This document shows, piece by piece, positions 1-6,184 of a stretch of 9,824 nucleotides of DNA. The first letter of the stretch is position 1, and each line of letters starts with the position of its first letter. The stretch covers positions 1-9,824 of the forward strand of contig DLBP01000060.1 of the NCBI GenBank assembly GCA_002480165.1. The letters are read 5' to 3'. This DNA is from Proteobacteria bacterium UBA7821 (GTDB lineage: Bacteria > Pseudomonadota > Gammaproteobacteria > Comchoanobacterales > Comchoanobacteraceae). The notes under the pieces were generated by a model. The model ran no database searches, had not been told where the DNA came from, and worked only from the letters and a program-made list of their open reading frames with translations. Position numbers and translations under genes: made by a program.

Positions 1-1125
1 GTAGTCCAGGATTCGGCTATTGATCTGGTGACGATAGAGCAGCCAAGAGATGGTCCGCCATCTCAGGATATTATGATTACTTATGTCGGTGAGGATTTGG
101 ACGAGTTGAAGCAGGCGGCGCTTGCCACTGAGGCGAGGCTGGCCGATTTGGGTGGGGTCATCAATATAGAGGATAACATGCCTTATGATGTTGGTGTGCT
201 TGTGTTTACAATGAAGCCGGCTGCGTTAGAGTTGGGATTGAGTGCTGAGTCGATCGTCAAACAGGTCTTGCCAATTACCCGTGGTGTAGTGGTGGGTGTT
301 GATCGAACTGGTGCTGATGATGTGGTCTTAAGGTTGTCTTTGCCTGAGTATGATAGTGATTTGCTCGAGGTGCTATATACTTACCCAATTCAGCTAGAAG
401 GTGGTGGTCGTATTGCCTTATCATCGTTGGTCAATTTTGATAAGGTGGCAGGTTTTGATCAGGTTCGGCACTATCAAGGTAATCGGGTGATCAATGTTCT
501 TGCTGATGTCGATACGCGTGTGGCTAATAGGAATCAGGTGTTGCGGCATATTAAGAGTGATGTTATTCCCGAGGTGCTGGCTCAGTTTAATGTGACAGTT
601 GACTATTCGGACCAGTCAAGAATGGAGTCGGAAACGCTTCGAGAAATGAAATATGGTTTGGTGGTGGGTGTTGTGTTGATTTATTTCTTGTTGGCATGGA
701 GTTTTTCATCATTCTTGATGCCATTGTTGATTATGATGACTATGCCGCTGTCATTGATTGGTGCGCTTTGGGGGCATTATCTACTTGGTTTCGATGTGTC
801 AATACTTTCACTAATGGGGTTTTTTGGCTTGATGGGTATTATTGTGAACGATTCGATTATTTTGATCAAAACTTATCAGGTATTAGTGATGCAAGGTTTG
901 GGGCGGCGGGAGGCTGTTCTGGGTAGCGTCTCGAAGCGTCTCCGGCCGGTTATTTTGACAACATTAACCACGGTTCTAGGGCTGTCGCCACTGATCTTTG
1001 AGTCGTCTTACCAGGCACAATTTTTGATCCCAATGGCGATTTCTATAACATTTGGTTTGTTTTTGGGAACCGTATTGGTCTTCTTGTTGGTGCCTGTTTT
1101 ATTGTATCGTTTATCGATTAAATAG
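1..1125 (+). CDS. RND-family efflux permease, C-terminal part (5' end outside window)
   Basis: This is the C-terminal part of an inner-membrane resistance-nodulation-division pump, which exports substrates using the proton gradient with a periplasmic adaptor and an outer-membrane channel. The frame is open from base 1, so the GTG at 28 is not the real start; 374 residues are visible. Counting from base 1, residues 1 to about 210 are the second periplasmic (porter and docking) domain. Five membrane spans follow, matching TM8-12, at roughly 216-236, 237-263, 267-290, 316-334 and 340-369. The TM10 motif GLMGIIVNDSI (about 276-286) corresponds to AcrB's GLSAKNAI, and RLRPVILTTL (about 313-322) to AcrB's conserved RLRP segment. 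There is almost no cytoplasmic tail after TM12. The substrate cannot be told from this half. It is unrelated to secretion and marks the edge of the Dot/Icm locus. The stop is TAG at 1123-1125. Confidence 0.92.
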   Translation, partial: VVQDSAIDLVTIEQPRDGPPSQDIMITYVGEDLDELKQAALATEARLADLGGVINIEDNMPYDVGVLVFTMKPAALELGLSAESIVKQVLPITRGVVVGVDRTGADDVVLRLSLPEYDSDLLEVLYTYPIQLEGGGRIALSSLVNFDKVAGFDQVRHYQGNRVINVLADVDTRVANRNQVLRHIKSDVIPEVLAQFNVTVDYSDQSRMESETLREMKYGLVVGVVLIYFLLAWSFSSFLMPLLIMMTMPLSLIGALWGHYLLGFDVSILSLMGFFGLMGIIVNDSIILIKTYQVLVMQGLGRREAVLGSVSKRLRPVILTTLTTVLGLSPLIFESSYQAQFLIPMAISITFGLFLGTVLVFLLVPVLLYRLSIK

Positions 1126-1129
1126 TTTC

Positions 1130-1158
1130 TTGCTTTGGGTTCTTTATGAGGCTATAAT
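1130..1158 (+). promoter_or_regulatory. Putative sigma-70 promoter for icmQ
   Basis: A perfect -10 hexamer TATAAT lies at 1153-1158. It is preceded, after exactly 17 bp, by TTGCTT at 1130-1135, a half-match to the -35 consensus. The -35 begins five bases after the RND permease stop codon. Transcription would start near 1165, leaving a leader of about 95 nt before icmQ. This suggests icmQ is transcribed separately from the upstream pump gene. It is called from sequence alone. Confidence 0.55.
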
Positions 1159-1164
1159 ACTCCC

Positions 1165-1219
1165 ATCACAAGCATGACAACGGCTTTAGCCTAAATTGAA
1201 TATAGAGGTACCTTGTGAT
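1165..1219 (+). promoter_or_regulatory. Inverted repeat in the icmQ leader (possible 5' RNA stem)
   Basis: ATCACAAG at 1165-1172 and CTTGTGAT at 1212-1219 are perfect 8-bp reverse complements separated by 39 nt. The enclosed segment has a small GGC-TTTA-GCC hairpin at 1182-1191. The 5' arm begins at the expected transcription start, so the stem could close the 5' end of the mRNA. The 3' arm covers a GTG (1215) that follows a GAGG and opens a 9-codon frame. No T-run follows, so it is not a terminator. An 8-bp repeat can arise by chance; a regulatory role is inference. Confidence 0.3.
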
Positions 1220-1260
1220 CGGTCTAGTTTTGTCAAGTCGGTAGTGTTGAGGTTAGGTTT

Positions 1261-1836
1261 GTGGTAATGTCTCGAAAAAAAATCATCAAGTTATATGAAG
1301 ATGTGAAGTCTGCTCTAGACTTAAAGATGGCTCTGGACGTATGGGATTCAGGTCCGGTAATGCGCCTATACCGGAAGCGTGTGGCGAGATGTCGGACTGA
1401 TGTTGCGAATATGTTGTTGAAACTAAAGGACCGAGAGCGCCACGTTGAAGTCAAAGAGAAGTTCGTGAATGAGAGAGAAGGCTACCAAAAGGTCTACATA
1501 CCCTTGTTTCAAGTAGAGGGAAGGGATATGGTTAGATGGGAGGTGGTCATTAAGTCACTCTCCACATCATTGGTTGGTCGAGCTGTATTTGAAGACGAGT
1601 CCGCTGTAGAAAAGTATATCAGGGAGCGAGACAAAGGTACTCAGGATGGCTACGTCATTGCGTGGGTCTCGACTGAGGAGGTCAATAAGTCAAAAGCGAT
1701 GTCCACGGGCGGTCACACAGGTATAGCTTTGAGTGATCATGGTTTTAAGCAGGAGGATTCTTTACAATTTGTGCACGCCAATAGTGCGGTGTACGATTTG
1801 CGAGGCGGTCGTCTGTACATCTCTAAGCGAAAATAG
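1261..1836 (+). CDS. icmQ: IcmQ, Dot/Icm type IVB secretion protein
   Basis: IcmQ is a cytosolic Dot/Icm factor. In Legionella its N-terminal helical region inserts into or permeabilises membranes and is restrained by IcmR, and its C-terminal domain has an ADP-ribosyltransferase-like fold that binds NAD. The protein here is 191 residues, the usual family length. Residues 1-65 are charged and helix-prone with many Lys and Arg. The family's conserved C-terminal domain follows: KVYIPLF (77-83), a W-centred segment at 91-100, a YVIAWV strand at 131-136, and a final FVHANSAVY...GGRLY stretch at 170-186. The GTG at 1261 has GAGG at 1249-1252 (8-nt spacing); the ATG at 1267 has only AGG at 1255-1257 (9-nt spacing), so either start is possible (191 or 189 aa). 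The gene precedes icmP as in Legionella, but no icmR-type gene lies upstream. Assignment rests on recognised family sequence and position. Confidence 0.88.
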   Translation: MVMSRKKIIKLYEDVKSALDLKMALDVWDSGPVMRLYRKRVARCRTDVANMLLKLKDRERHVEVKEKFVNEREGYQKVYIPLFQVEGRDMVRWEVVIKSLSTSLVGRAVFEDESAVEKYIRERDKGTQDGYVIAWVSTEEVNKSKAMSTGGHTGIALSDHGFKQEDSLQFVHANSAVYDLRGGRLYISKRK

Positions 1837-1861
1837 CTTGCTAATTTGTTCTAGTGTTCGC

Positions 1862-1890
1862 TTGCGTCAACTGTCTACATAGTGTATTAT
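1862..1890 (+). promoter_or_regulatory. Putative sigma-70 promoter for the icmP-icmE array
   Basis: TTGCGT at 1862-1867 and TATTAT at 1885-1890 (5 of 6 consensus bases) are separated by exactly 17 bp, within the 80-bp gap between icmQ and icmP. Transcription would start near 1897, giving a leader of only about 20 nt before the icmP ATG. No clear terminator separates icmQ from icmP, so read-through from the icmQ promoter is also possible. I saw no obvious PmrA-type or CpxR-type direct repeat by eye. Confidence 0.5.
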
Positions 1891-1916
1891 AGATAAATCA
1901 TATAACTGGGATTTTT

Positions 1917-3062
1917 ATGGCTGGTAAGCAAGGTGGGGAACAGCCAGAAGGAATGGAGCCCCTCTATTATAGCTGTCTGATTATCATAATCTTGGTATAT
2001 GTCTGGTATCACTACCACACCGAGATTGTTAGGTTTATCATTTTGCTCAGGTACTACGAGCTTAAATTGGTTTTGCTTGTCGTTGAACAGTTGGATGCCT
2101 TTTTGTCTCAGTTGTCCCTGCCCGTTATTGATAAGTCAGTCATTATTAACGATATACGGATGCATCAAACGGCTAATCCGGCATCAGTTCATTATTCTGA
2201 GTTGTGGTGGTTTATGTCCAGTTCTGGTATTTACCTCGTTCCGCTCAATGTTGCCTGTTCAGCTGTTTTCTCATACTACTTGATGTTTAAGAGTAAAGTA
2301 AGTAAGTTCAAGAGTGTCTACACGATGAATGTGCTTCGAAAAAAAGAGCTGGAAAACTGGCCTCACACCCGAATATCCACACTCAAAAATTTAGTGAAAG
2401 TAGGTCTGGATGATCCCTTTTGGGCCATGTCTGAGCAGCCGCTCGGTTTTGCTAAGAGTCGTGGGCTTCTAAGACGGGTGATTAGAAATAGGCGGCCTGC
2501 TGTTGAACTTGATCGAGCAAAGGCAGAAGAGGTGTTTTCGTTGCAGTTGGGTCGTGAGTGGACAGGTGTTGCCTGTTTAAGAGACTATGAGCTTGCGTTA
2601 TTTACGGTCTTTGCCGCTAAAACAAACCGTGCGAGTGAGGCTGCTGATGGGTTGATCCGCCAGTTGGCAGCAAGCGCAATGAAAGGAAGGAAAGGGCTTA
2701 ACATGGCTGGGGTTAACAAGCTACTGCAGGCGCACATTGGTTCTAAAGAGGTTGGTATTGCAGTTGGCCCTCACGCTTACGTACACACTGTCATGGCGTC
2801 AATGCTGGAGATGGCAAGAACCGATGGGGTTATGGCGTCATCAGAATTTTTGTGGCTGAAGACGATTGATAGACAGCTGTGGTATGTTCTCAATAATGTT
2901 GGTCGTGTGACTTCGTTTTCCGAAGTGGCTGGTGTGATGGCACACTGGAAAGTGGAGTCCAAGCTAAGACGCCCACTCAGAGTGCCATGTGTCATGCCCG
3001 CTGTTGATGCACTGGAAGAGGCAATCTTAGATGTTTTATATAACCCTGACGAGCAGGATTAG
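1917..3062 (+). CDS. icmP/dotM: DotM/IcmP, type IV coupling complex protein
   Basis: DotM is an inner-membrane subunit of the Dot/Icm coupling complex. It partners the DotL ATPase, and its cytosolic domain has a basic surface that recruits effectors with acidic (Glu-rich) signals. The 381 residues are close to the roughly 375 of the Legionella protein. Hydrophobic spans lie at about 16-33 and 103-124, with a further hydrophobic stretch at 38-57. The soluble domain runs from about 130 to the end. Family-type segments include DDPFWAMSEQPL (165-176), followed at 181-200 by an Arg-rich stretch that would suit a basic effector-binding patch. Near the end are LWYVLNNVGR (321-330) and an EVAGVMAHW segment (336-344). 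The ATG at 1917 is preceded by a weak ribosome site, GGGA, at 1908-1911. The stop lies 2 bp before dotL, indicating coupled expression of the two partners. Confidence 0.93.
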   Translation: MAGKQGGEQPEGMEPLYYSCLIIIILVYVWYHYHTEIVRFIILLRYYELKLVLLVVEQLDAFLSQLSLPVIDKSVIINDIRMHQTANPASVHYSELWWFMSSSGIYLVPLNVACSAVFSYYLMFKSKVSKFKSVYTMNVLRKKELENWPHTRISTLKNLVKVGLDDPFWAMSEQPLGFAKSRGLLRRVIRNRRPAVELDRAKAEEVFSLQLGREWTGVACLRDYELALFTVFAAKTNRASEAADGLIRQLAASAMKGRKGLNMAGVNKLLQAHIGSKEVGIAVGPHAYVHTVMASMLEMARTDGVMASSEFLWLKTIDRQLWYVLNNVGRVTSFSEVAGVMAHWKVESKLRRPLRVPCVMPAVDALEEAILDVLYNPDEQD

Positions 3063-3064
3063 CG

Positions 3065-5374
3065 ATGGCAATTAGAGGTATCACTAGTCGACAGGAGCAA
3101 AAAGCGGCAGCTCTAACCAGAGATGTTCGCACCGTTGGTCAAAAGTTTCGCGACTTCATGCGAGACCCTTTCCGAATTGGCTTGTTGATTCTATTTATGA
3201 CTGTGTCACTGGTTTTCACCTACCCAATCAGTGACGTGATTTTTGTGTTAATCGTTCCCTTGTTTGTTTATGGTTGTACGCAGCGGTTGAGTTTACCGTT
3301 CCGGTTGCCACAGCGTGCTAATTTACTCGATCCGAACTATAAAATACCTGGCACTCGGACAATGAGAAAATCTGCTGGGATTTACTTCTTTGGTAATGAT
3401 AAAGAGACTAAAGAAGAGTTGTGGTTTACCAACGAAGACATGCGTACGCATGCGCTAATCTTTGGATCAACCGGTAGTGGTAAAACCGAAACCCTTGTTT
3501 CATTGGCCTACAATGCTCTAGTCCAGTCAAGTGGCTTTATCTATGTTGATGGGAAAGGTGATAATGGTCTCTACGCAAAGATATTTTCGATGGTTCGCTA
3601 CATGGGAAGAGAGGACGATTTATTATTAATCAACTTCATGACTGGTGGCGCAGATATTATTGGACCACAGCCCAAGCGCTTGTCGAATACACTCAACCCA
3701 TTCTCATCAGGTTCTTCGAGTATGCTTGCCAACCTAGTCACAGGTATGATGGATGGTTCAAGTGGTAGTGGTGATGGTGATATGTGGAAAGGTCGTGCGA
3801 TTGCCTTTATTGAATCACTCTTAAAGGTTCTCGTTGCAATGAGAGTCGCTGGACACATTCTTTTAGACGCAAACTGCATTCGTAACTATTTTGGCCTTGA
3901 GCGGCTCGAGGCAATGGTTGCGGATAAGACCTTCATCCGAGACAATGCATACGCAATTAGCATGGATTCTCTGCCCGACAAAGTGTCTGAGCCGATTCGG
4001 AACTATCTCTACACCTTACCTGGCTACAATAAAGAGAGGAAAGGGAAGCAAGTATCTCAGGTTTTTGAACAGCACGGTTACATCACGATGCAGTTGACGC
4101 GTGTGTTTACATCCTTGGCTGATACCTATGGGCACATTTGTCGCTCGAAACTAGCTGAGGTAGACTTAAAGGATGTTGTGCTCAACCGCCGGATACTCCT
4201 TGTTTTACTGCCAGCTCTTGAGAAATCACCTGATGAATTGTCTAACCTTGGTAAAGTTGTGATTGCGTCGATGAGGTCGATGATGGCTGCTGGCCTTGGT
4301 GATGCTGTTGAAGGGACCTTTGCAGATCTGGTCGAAAGAAAACCAACCAACGCTAAAACGCCTTATTTATGCATACTTGATGAGTATGGTTATTATGCTG
4401 TCAAGGGATTTGCAGTCGTTCCAGCTCAGGCGAGGTCGCTAGGTTTCTCAGTTATTTTTGCTGGTCAGGATCTGCCCGCATTCCAAAAAGCATCGAAAGA
4501 AGAGGCGGCCTCTATTGGTGCTAATACCAACATCAAAATCTGTATGAAGCTCGAAGATCCAACTGAAACTTGGGATTTCTTTATGAAGAGTGCTGGTGAG
4601 TCATATGTGACATCGGTTGAAAGCTTCCAGATAGGTGGCAGTAGTGTCTCCAATACCTATCGCGATACAAAGACAGCCAAAGCTGAAAAGAGGGCAAGAA
4701 TAGATATGCTTGACTTGAAAGAGCAGGTTGAGGGTGATGCGCACATTCTATTCACGTCCAAGATCGTACGAGCCAGAATGTTTTATGCGAATCCAAAGCC
4801 GGTAAAAGCGCTGCGATTGAATGTAATGATTATGGTTGACTATCCGACCGATGATTACTTATACAACATGGTGAAGGCTATCGAGGATATCGAGGCAATG
4901 GCTACCAAGCAAAGTTTTGATGTCGAAATAGAAGATGATGAGCTGGGTATGTGGGTTTCTGGTGCTGTCGATACAATAGGTGATAGTCATCAAATGATCG
5001 AAAACATAGCCAAGGCACTGTCTGAAAAGCTTGCGCCGGTGGTTGAAACTGAGTCTGAACAGGAGCAGTCGAGTGTAGCTGAGCCAGTAGATAAGGAAAG
5101 TCTTTCTTCATCATTTGATGCTTTTGCACGGCTAAGTTTTGATCGGTTATCAAGTGGTGTCGCTGGTCCGCTACTTGATAAGGTACAGCTAAAAGAAAGT
5201 ATCGAGCAGATTTGTGTGTACTTGGGTGATTCGTCACAGAAAGCAAGAGAAAATGCTGAAAGTGTCGCTGATGACGTTTCTAGTTCCTCTAGGTACGATG
5301 AGCCGAAGGGCTTAAGCGATTCGAAGACTATAGTTAAGCAAATTGACGAAATCATAACGTCGATAAGTGAGTAG
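3065..5374 (+). CDS. icmO/dotL: DotL/IcmO, type IV coupling ATPase
   Basis: DotL is the VirD4/TraG-like coupling ATPase of the Dot/Icm system. It sits in the inner membrane, is the scaffold for DotM, DotN, IcmS-IcmW and LvgA, and delivers effectors to the channel. At 769 residues it is close to Legionella DotL (about 783). Two membrane spans lie near 36-53 and 55-71. Walker A is GSTGSGKT (134-141); the Walker B segment YLCILDEYG places D439-E440. A conserved VIFAGQDLPAF segment at 463-473 lies in the position of the family's sensor motif. Residues from about 600 onward leave the ATPase fold and become acidic and Ser-rich; in Legionella this tail binds DotN and the IcmSW chaperone. The tail here is low in complexity, so which adaptors it binds is not evident. 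The start has AGGA at 3055-3058 inside the end of dotM, 6 nt before the ATG. Confidence 0.96.
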   Translation: MAIRGITSRQEQKAAALTRDVRTVGQKFRDFMRDPFRIGLLILFMTVSLVFTYPISDVIFVLIVPLFVYGCTQRLSLPFRLPQRANLLDPNYKIPGTRTMRKSAGIYFFGNDKETKEELWFTNEDMRTHALIFGSTGSGKTETLVSLAYNALVQSSGFIYVDGKGDNGLYAKIFSMVRYMGREDDLLLINFMTGGADIIGPQPKRLSNTLNPFSSGSSSMLANLVTGMMDGSSGSGDGDMWKGRAIAFIESLLKVLVAMRVAGHILLDANCIRNYFGLERLEAMVADKTFIRDNAYAISMDSLPDKVSEPIRNYLYTLPGYNKERKGKQVSQVFEQHGYITMQLTRVFTSLADTYGHICRSKLAEVDLKDVVLNRRILLVLLPALEKSPDELSNLGKVVIASMRSMMAAGLGDAVEGTFADLVERKPTNAKTPYLCILDEYGYYAVKGFAVVPAQARSLGFSVIFAGQDLPAFQKASKEEAASIGANTNIKICMKLEDPTETWDFFMKSAGESYVTSVESFQIGGSSVSNTYRDTKTAKAEKRARIDMLDLKEQVEGDAHILFTSKIVRARMFYANPKPVKALRLNVMIMVDYPTDDYLYNMVKAIEDIEAMATKQSFDVEIEDDELGMWVSGAVDTIGDSHQMIENIAKALSEKLAPVVETESEQEQSSVAEPVDKESLSSSFDAFARLSFDRLSSGVAGPLLDKVQLKESIEQICVYLGDSSQKARENAESVADDVSSSSRYDEPKGLSDSKTIVKQIDEIITSISE

Positions 5375-5393
5375 TGCGAAAGGAGTTGGTTTT

Positions 5394-5897
5394 ATGCGAA
5401 CGGCATTGTTTTTATTATGTGTACTAATTTGTCATTCATCTTATGCGTCTGTACAGTCAGTCGAGGCGCAGTTTGATGGCGATATCGATGACGTGTCCTT
5501 GGATGATAAGCAAGCGCTACTGATGGTTAGTGAAGGCGAAGTTAATTCACTGTTTGTCTTACGGTCATATCTGTTTCCAAATATGAAGAATAAGCGGAGT
5601 ATTAAGCATTATCAACAGGTCATTAGACGAGTGAAAGAATTATCGCCTGGAATGGCAAAAATAGAAATCATTGGTTACATGAATGATATGTCAGATTTGC
5701 TCGACCGCTATGTGCTCATCGATCAGTTGAGTGAGATACAAAAAGACATTGGGCGACTCCTCAAAGGTCACGATCAACACCGAGGTGAGGTAGTCATGAT
5801 ATCGTCTGTTATCTCGGATGTGAGTAGCTCAATTGCTTCAGATGATGACCAGATAGAGTTAAGGTTCTATCCGGCGTGGAAGATTGAGGGTTATTAA
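5394..5897 (+). CDS. icmN/dotK: DotK/IcmN-like exported protein, no lipobox
   Basis: By position between dotL and dotJ, and by size (167 aa), this is DotK (IcmN, LphA), a small accessory component of the outer-membrane core complex. Legionella DotK is a lipoprotein with an OmpA-like peptidoglycan-binding fold. I start it at ATG 5394 because AAGGAG (5380-5385) lies 8 nt upstream and a signal peptide begins there. An earlier in-frame GTG at 5367 would put nine polar residues ahead of it and overlap dotL. The signal is a basic MR, a hydrophobic core at 4-12, and a likely signal peptidase I site after SYA (16-18). Neither Cys9 nor Cys13 has a permitted small residue before it, so lipidation is not predicted. 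Residues 70-160 alternate helices and strands compatible with an OmpA-like fold, including KIEIIGYMND (89-98). Sequence similarity is weak; synteny carries much of the call. It overlaps dotJ by 1 bp. Confidence 0.68.
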   Translation: MRTALFLLCVLICHSSYASVQSVEAQFDGDIDDVSLDDKQALLMVSEGEVNSLFVLRSYLFPNMKNKRSIKHYQQVIRRVKELSPGMAKIEIIGYMNDMSDLLDRYVLIDQLSEIQKDIGRLLKGHDQHRGEVVMISSVISDVSSSIASDDDQIELRFYPAWKIEGY

Positions 5898-6103
5898 TGT
5901 CTAGTTTAACTGATAGGGCGAAACGGCGCCCAGATTTTCGGGTTCGTATACTGGCATCACTCGAAAAGTTTATCGTGTTTATTGCTTGTATTAACTATAT
6001 TCTGGTAGTAGTTTGTCTATACTATATGATTAATTCAGGTGGTGAACGCTACTTTGTGACTCGGCCGCAAGGTCAGCTGATTGAAATTTCACCGATTCGA
6101 TGA
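5897..6103 (+). CDS. icmM/dotJ: DotJ/IcmM, short DotI paralogue
   Basis: DotJ is an inner-membrane protein that resembles the N-terminal part of DotI and forms a hetero-complex with it; it lacks the VirB8-like periplasmic domain. The 68 residues are a basic cytosolic head (1-23), one membrane span (about 24-44), and a short periplasmic tail. The tail's RYFVTRPQGQLIEISP segment (51-66) parallels DotI's FYFAARSDGVIIPIQP (50-65), showing the paralogy directly. The ATG overlaps the dotK stop in TAATG, with GAGGG at 5886-5890, 6 nt upstream, so translation is probably coupled. As I recall, Legionella DotJ is around 90 residues, so this version looks about 25 short; the gap to dotI holds a frame that could supply that length (see 6100-6183). 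Confidence 0.8.
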   Translation: MSSLTDRAKRRPDFRVRILASLEKFIVFIACINYILVVVCLYYMINSGGERYFVTRPQGQLIEISPIR

Positions 6104-6183
6104 GTGGGTTGGATATTAAATGGCTTGTCACGACACCCAATATGTGGTTAAATCAGATAAGTACTAAGGGAGGAGTTTTGTAA
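6100..6183 (+). other. 27-codon mini-ORF filling the dotJ-dotI gap
   Basis: An ATG at 6100 overlaps the dotJ stop as ATGA and opens 27 codons ending at TAA 6181-6183, one base before the dotI ATG at 6185. It thus fills the gap. The peptide is SGLDIKWLVTTPNM followed by WLNQIST and a short end, with two Trp and no membrane span. It has no Shine-Dalgarno site of its own, so it could only be reached by reinitiation or a frameshift from dotJ. It may be a small coupled peptide, a remnant or extension of the DotJ C-terminus, or chance. Confidence 0.2.
6125..6153 (+). promoter_or_regulatory. Candidate internal promoter ahead of dotI
   Basis: TTGTCA (6125-6130, 5 of 6 consensus bases) is followed after 17 bp by TTAAAT (6148-6153, 4 of 6). 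A TG at 6145-6146, one base before the -10, makes it an extended -10 arrangement. Transcription would begin near 6160, ahead of the strong dotI ribosome site AGGAG at 6171-6175. This could give dotI, dotH and dotG extra transcription. The gap is AT-rich and such matches are common. Confidence 0.35.
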
Positions 6184-6184
6184 A

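Noticed and set aside
1182..1191. GGCTTTAGCC as a terminator hairpin after the RND gene.
   Set aside because: The stem is only 3-4 bp and no run of T follows.
1174..1194. Six-codon ATG frame (MTTALA) in the icmQ leader.
   Set aside because: It has no ribosome site and is too short to distinguish from chance.
1852..1885. Direct repeat TAGTGT at 1852-1857 and 1880-1885 as an operator.
   Set aside because: A 6-bp repeat in AT-rich intergenic DNA is expected by chance, and spacing and context match no regulator site I know.
1999..2283. A 94-codon + strand frame inside icmP.
   Set aside because: It is out of frame with a well-supported DotM and Ser/Leu/Cys-rich, as expected of a shadow of a membrane-protein gene.
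4902..5355. Two overlapping antisense frames opposite the dotL tail.
   Set aside because: They lie opposite a real coding region of low complexity, lack start signals and resemble no protein I know.
5367..5393. GTG at 5367 as the dotK start.
   Set aside because: It would overlap dotL and place nine polar residues before the signal peptide; ATG 5394 has AAGGAG at 8-nt spacing.
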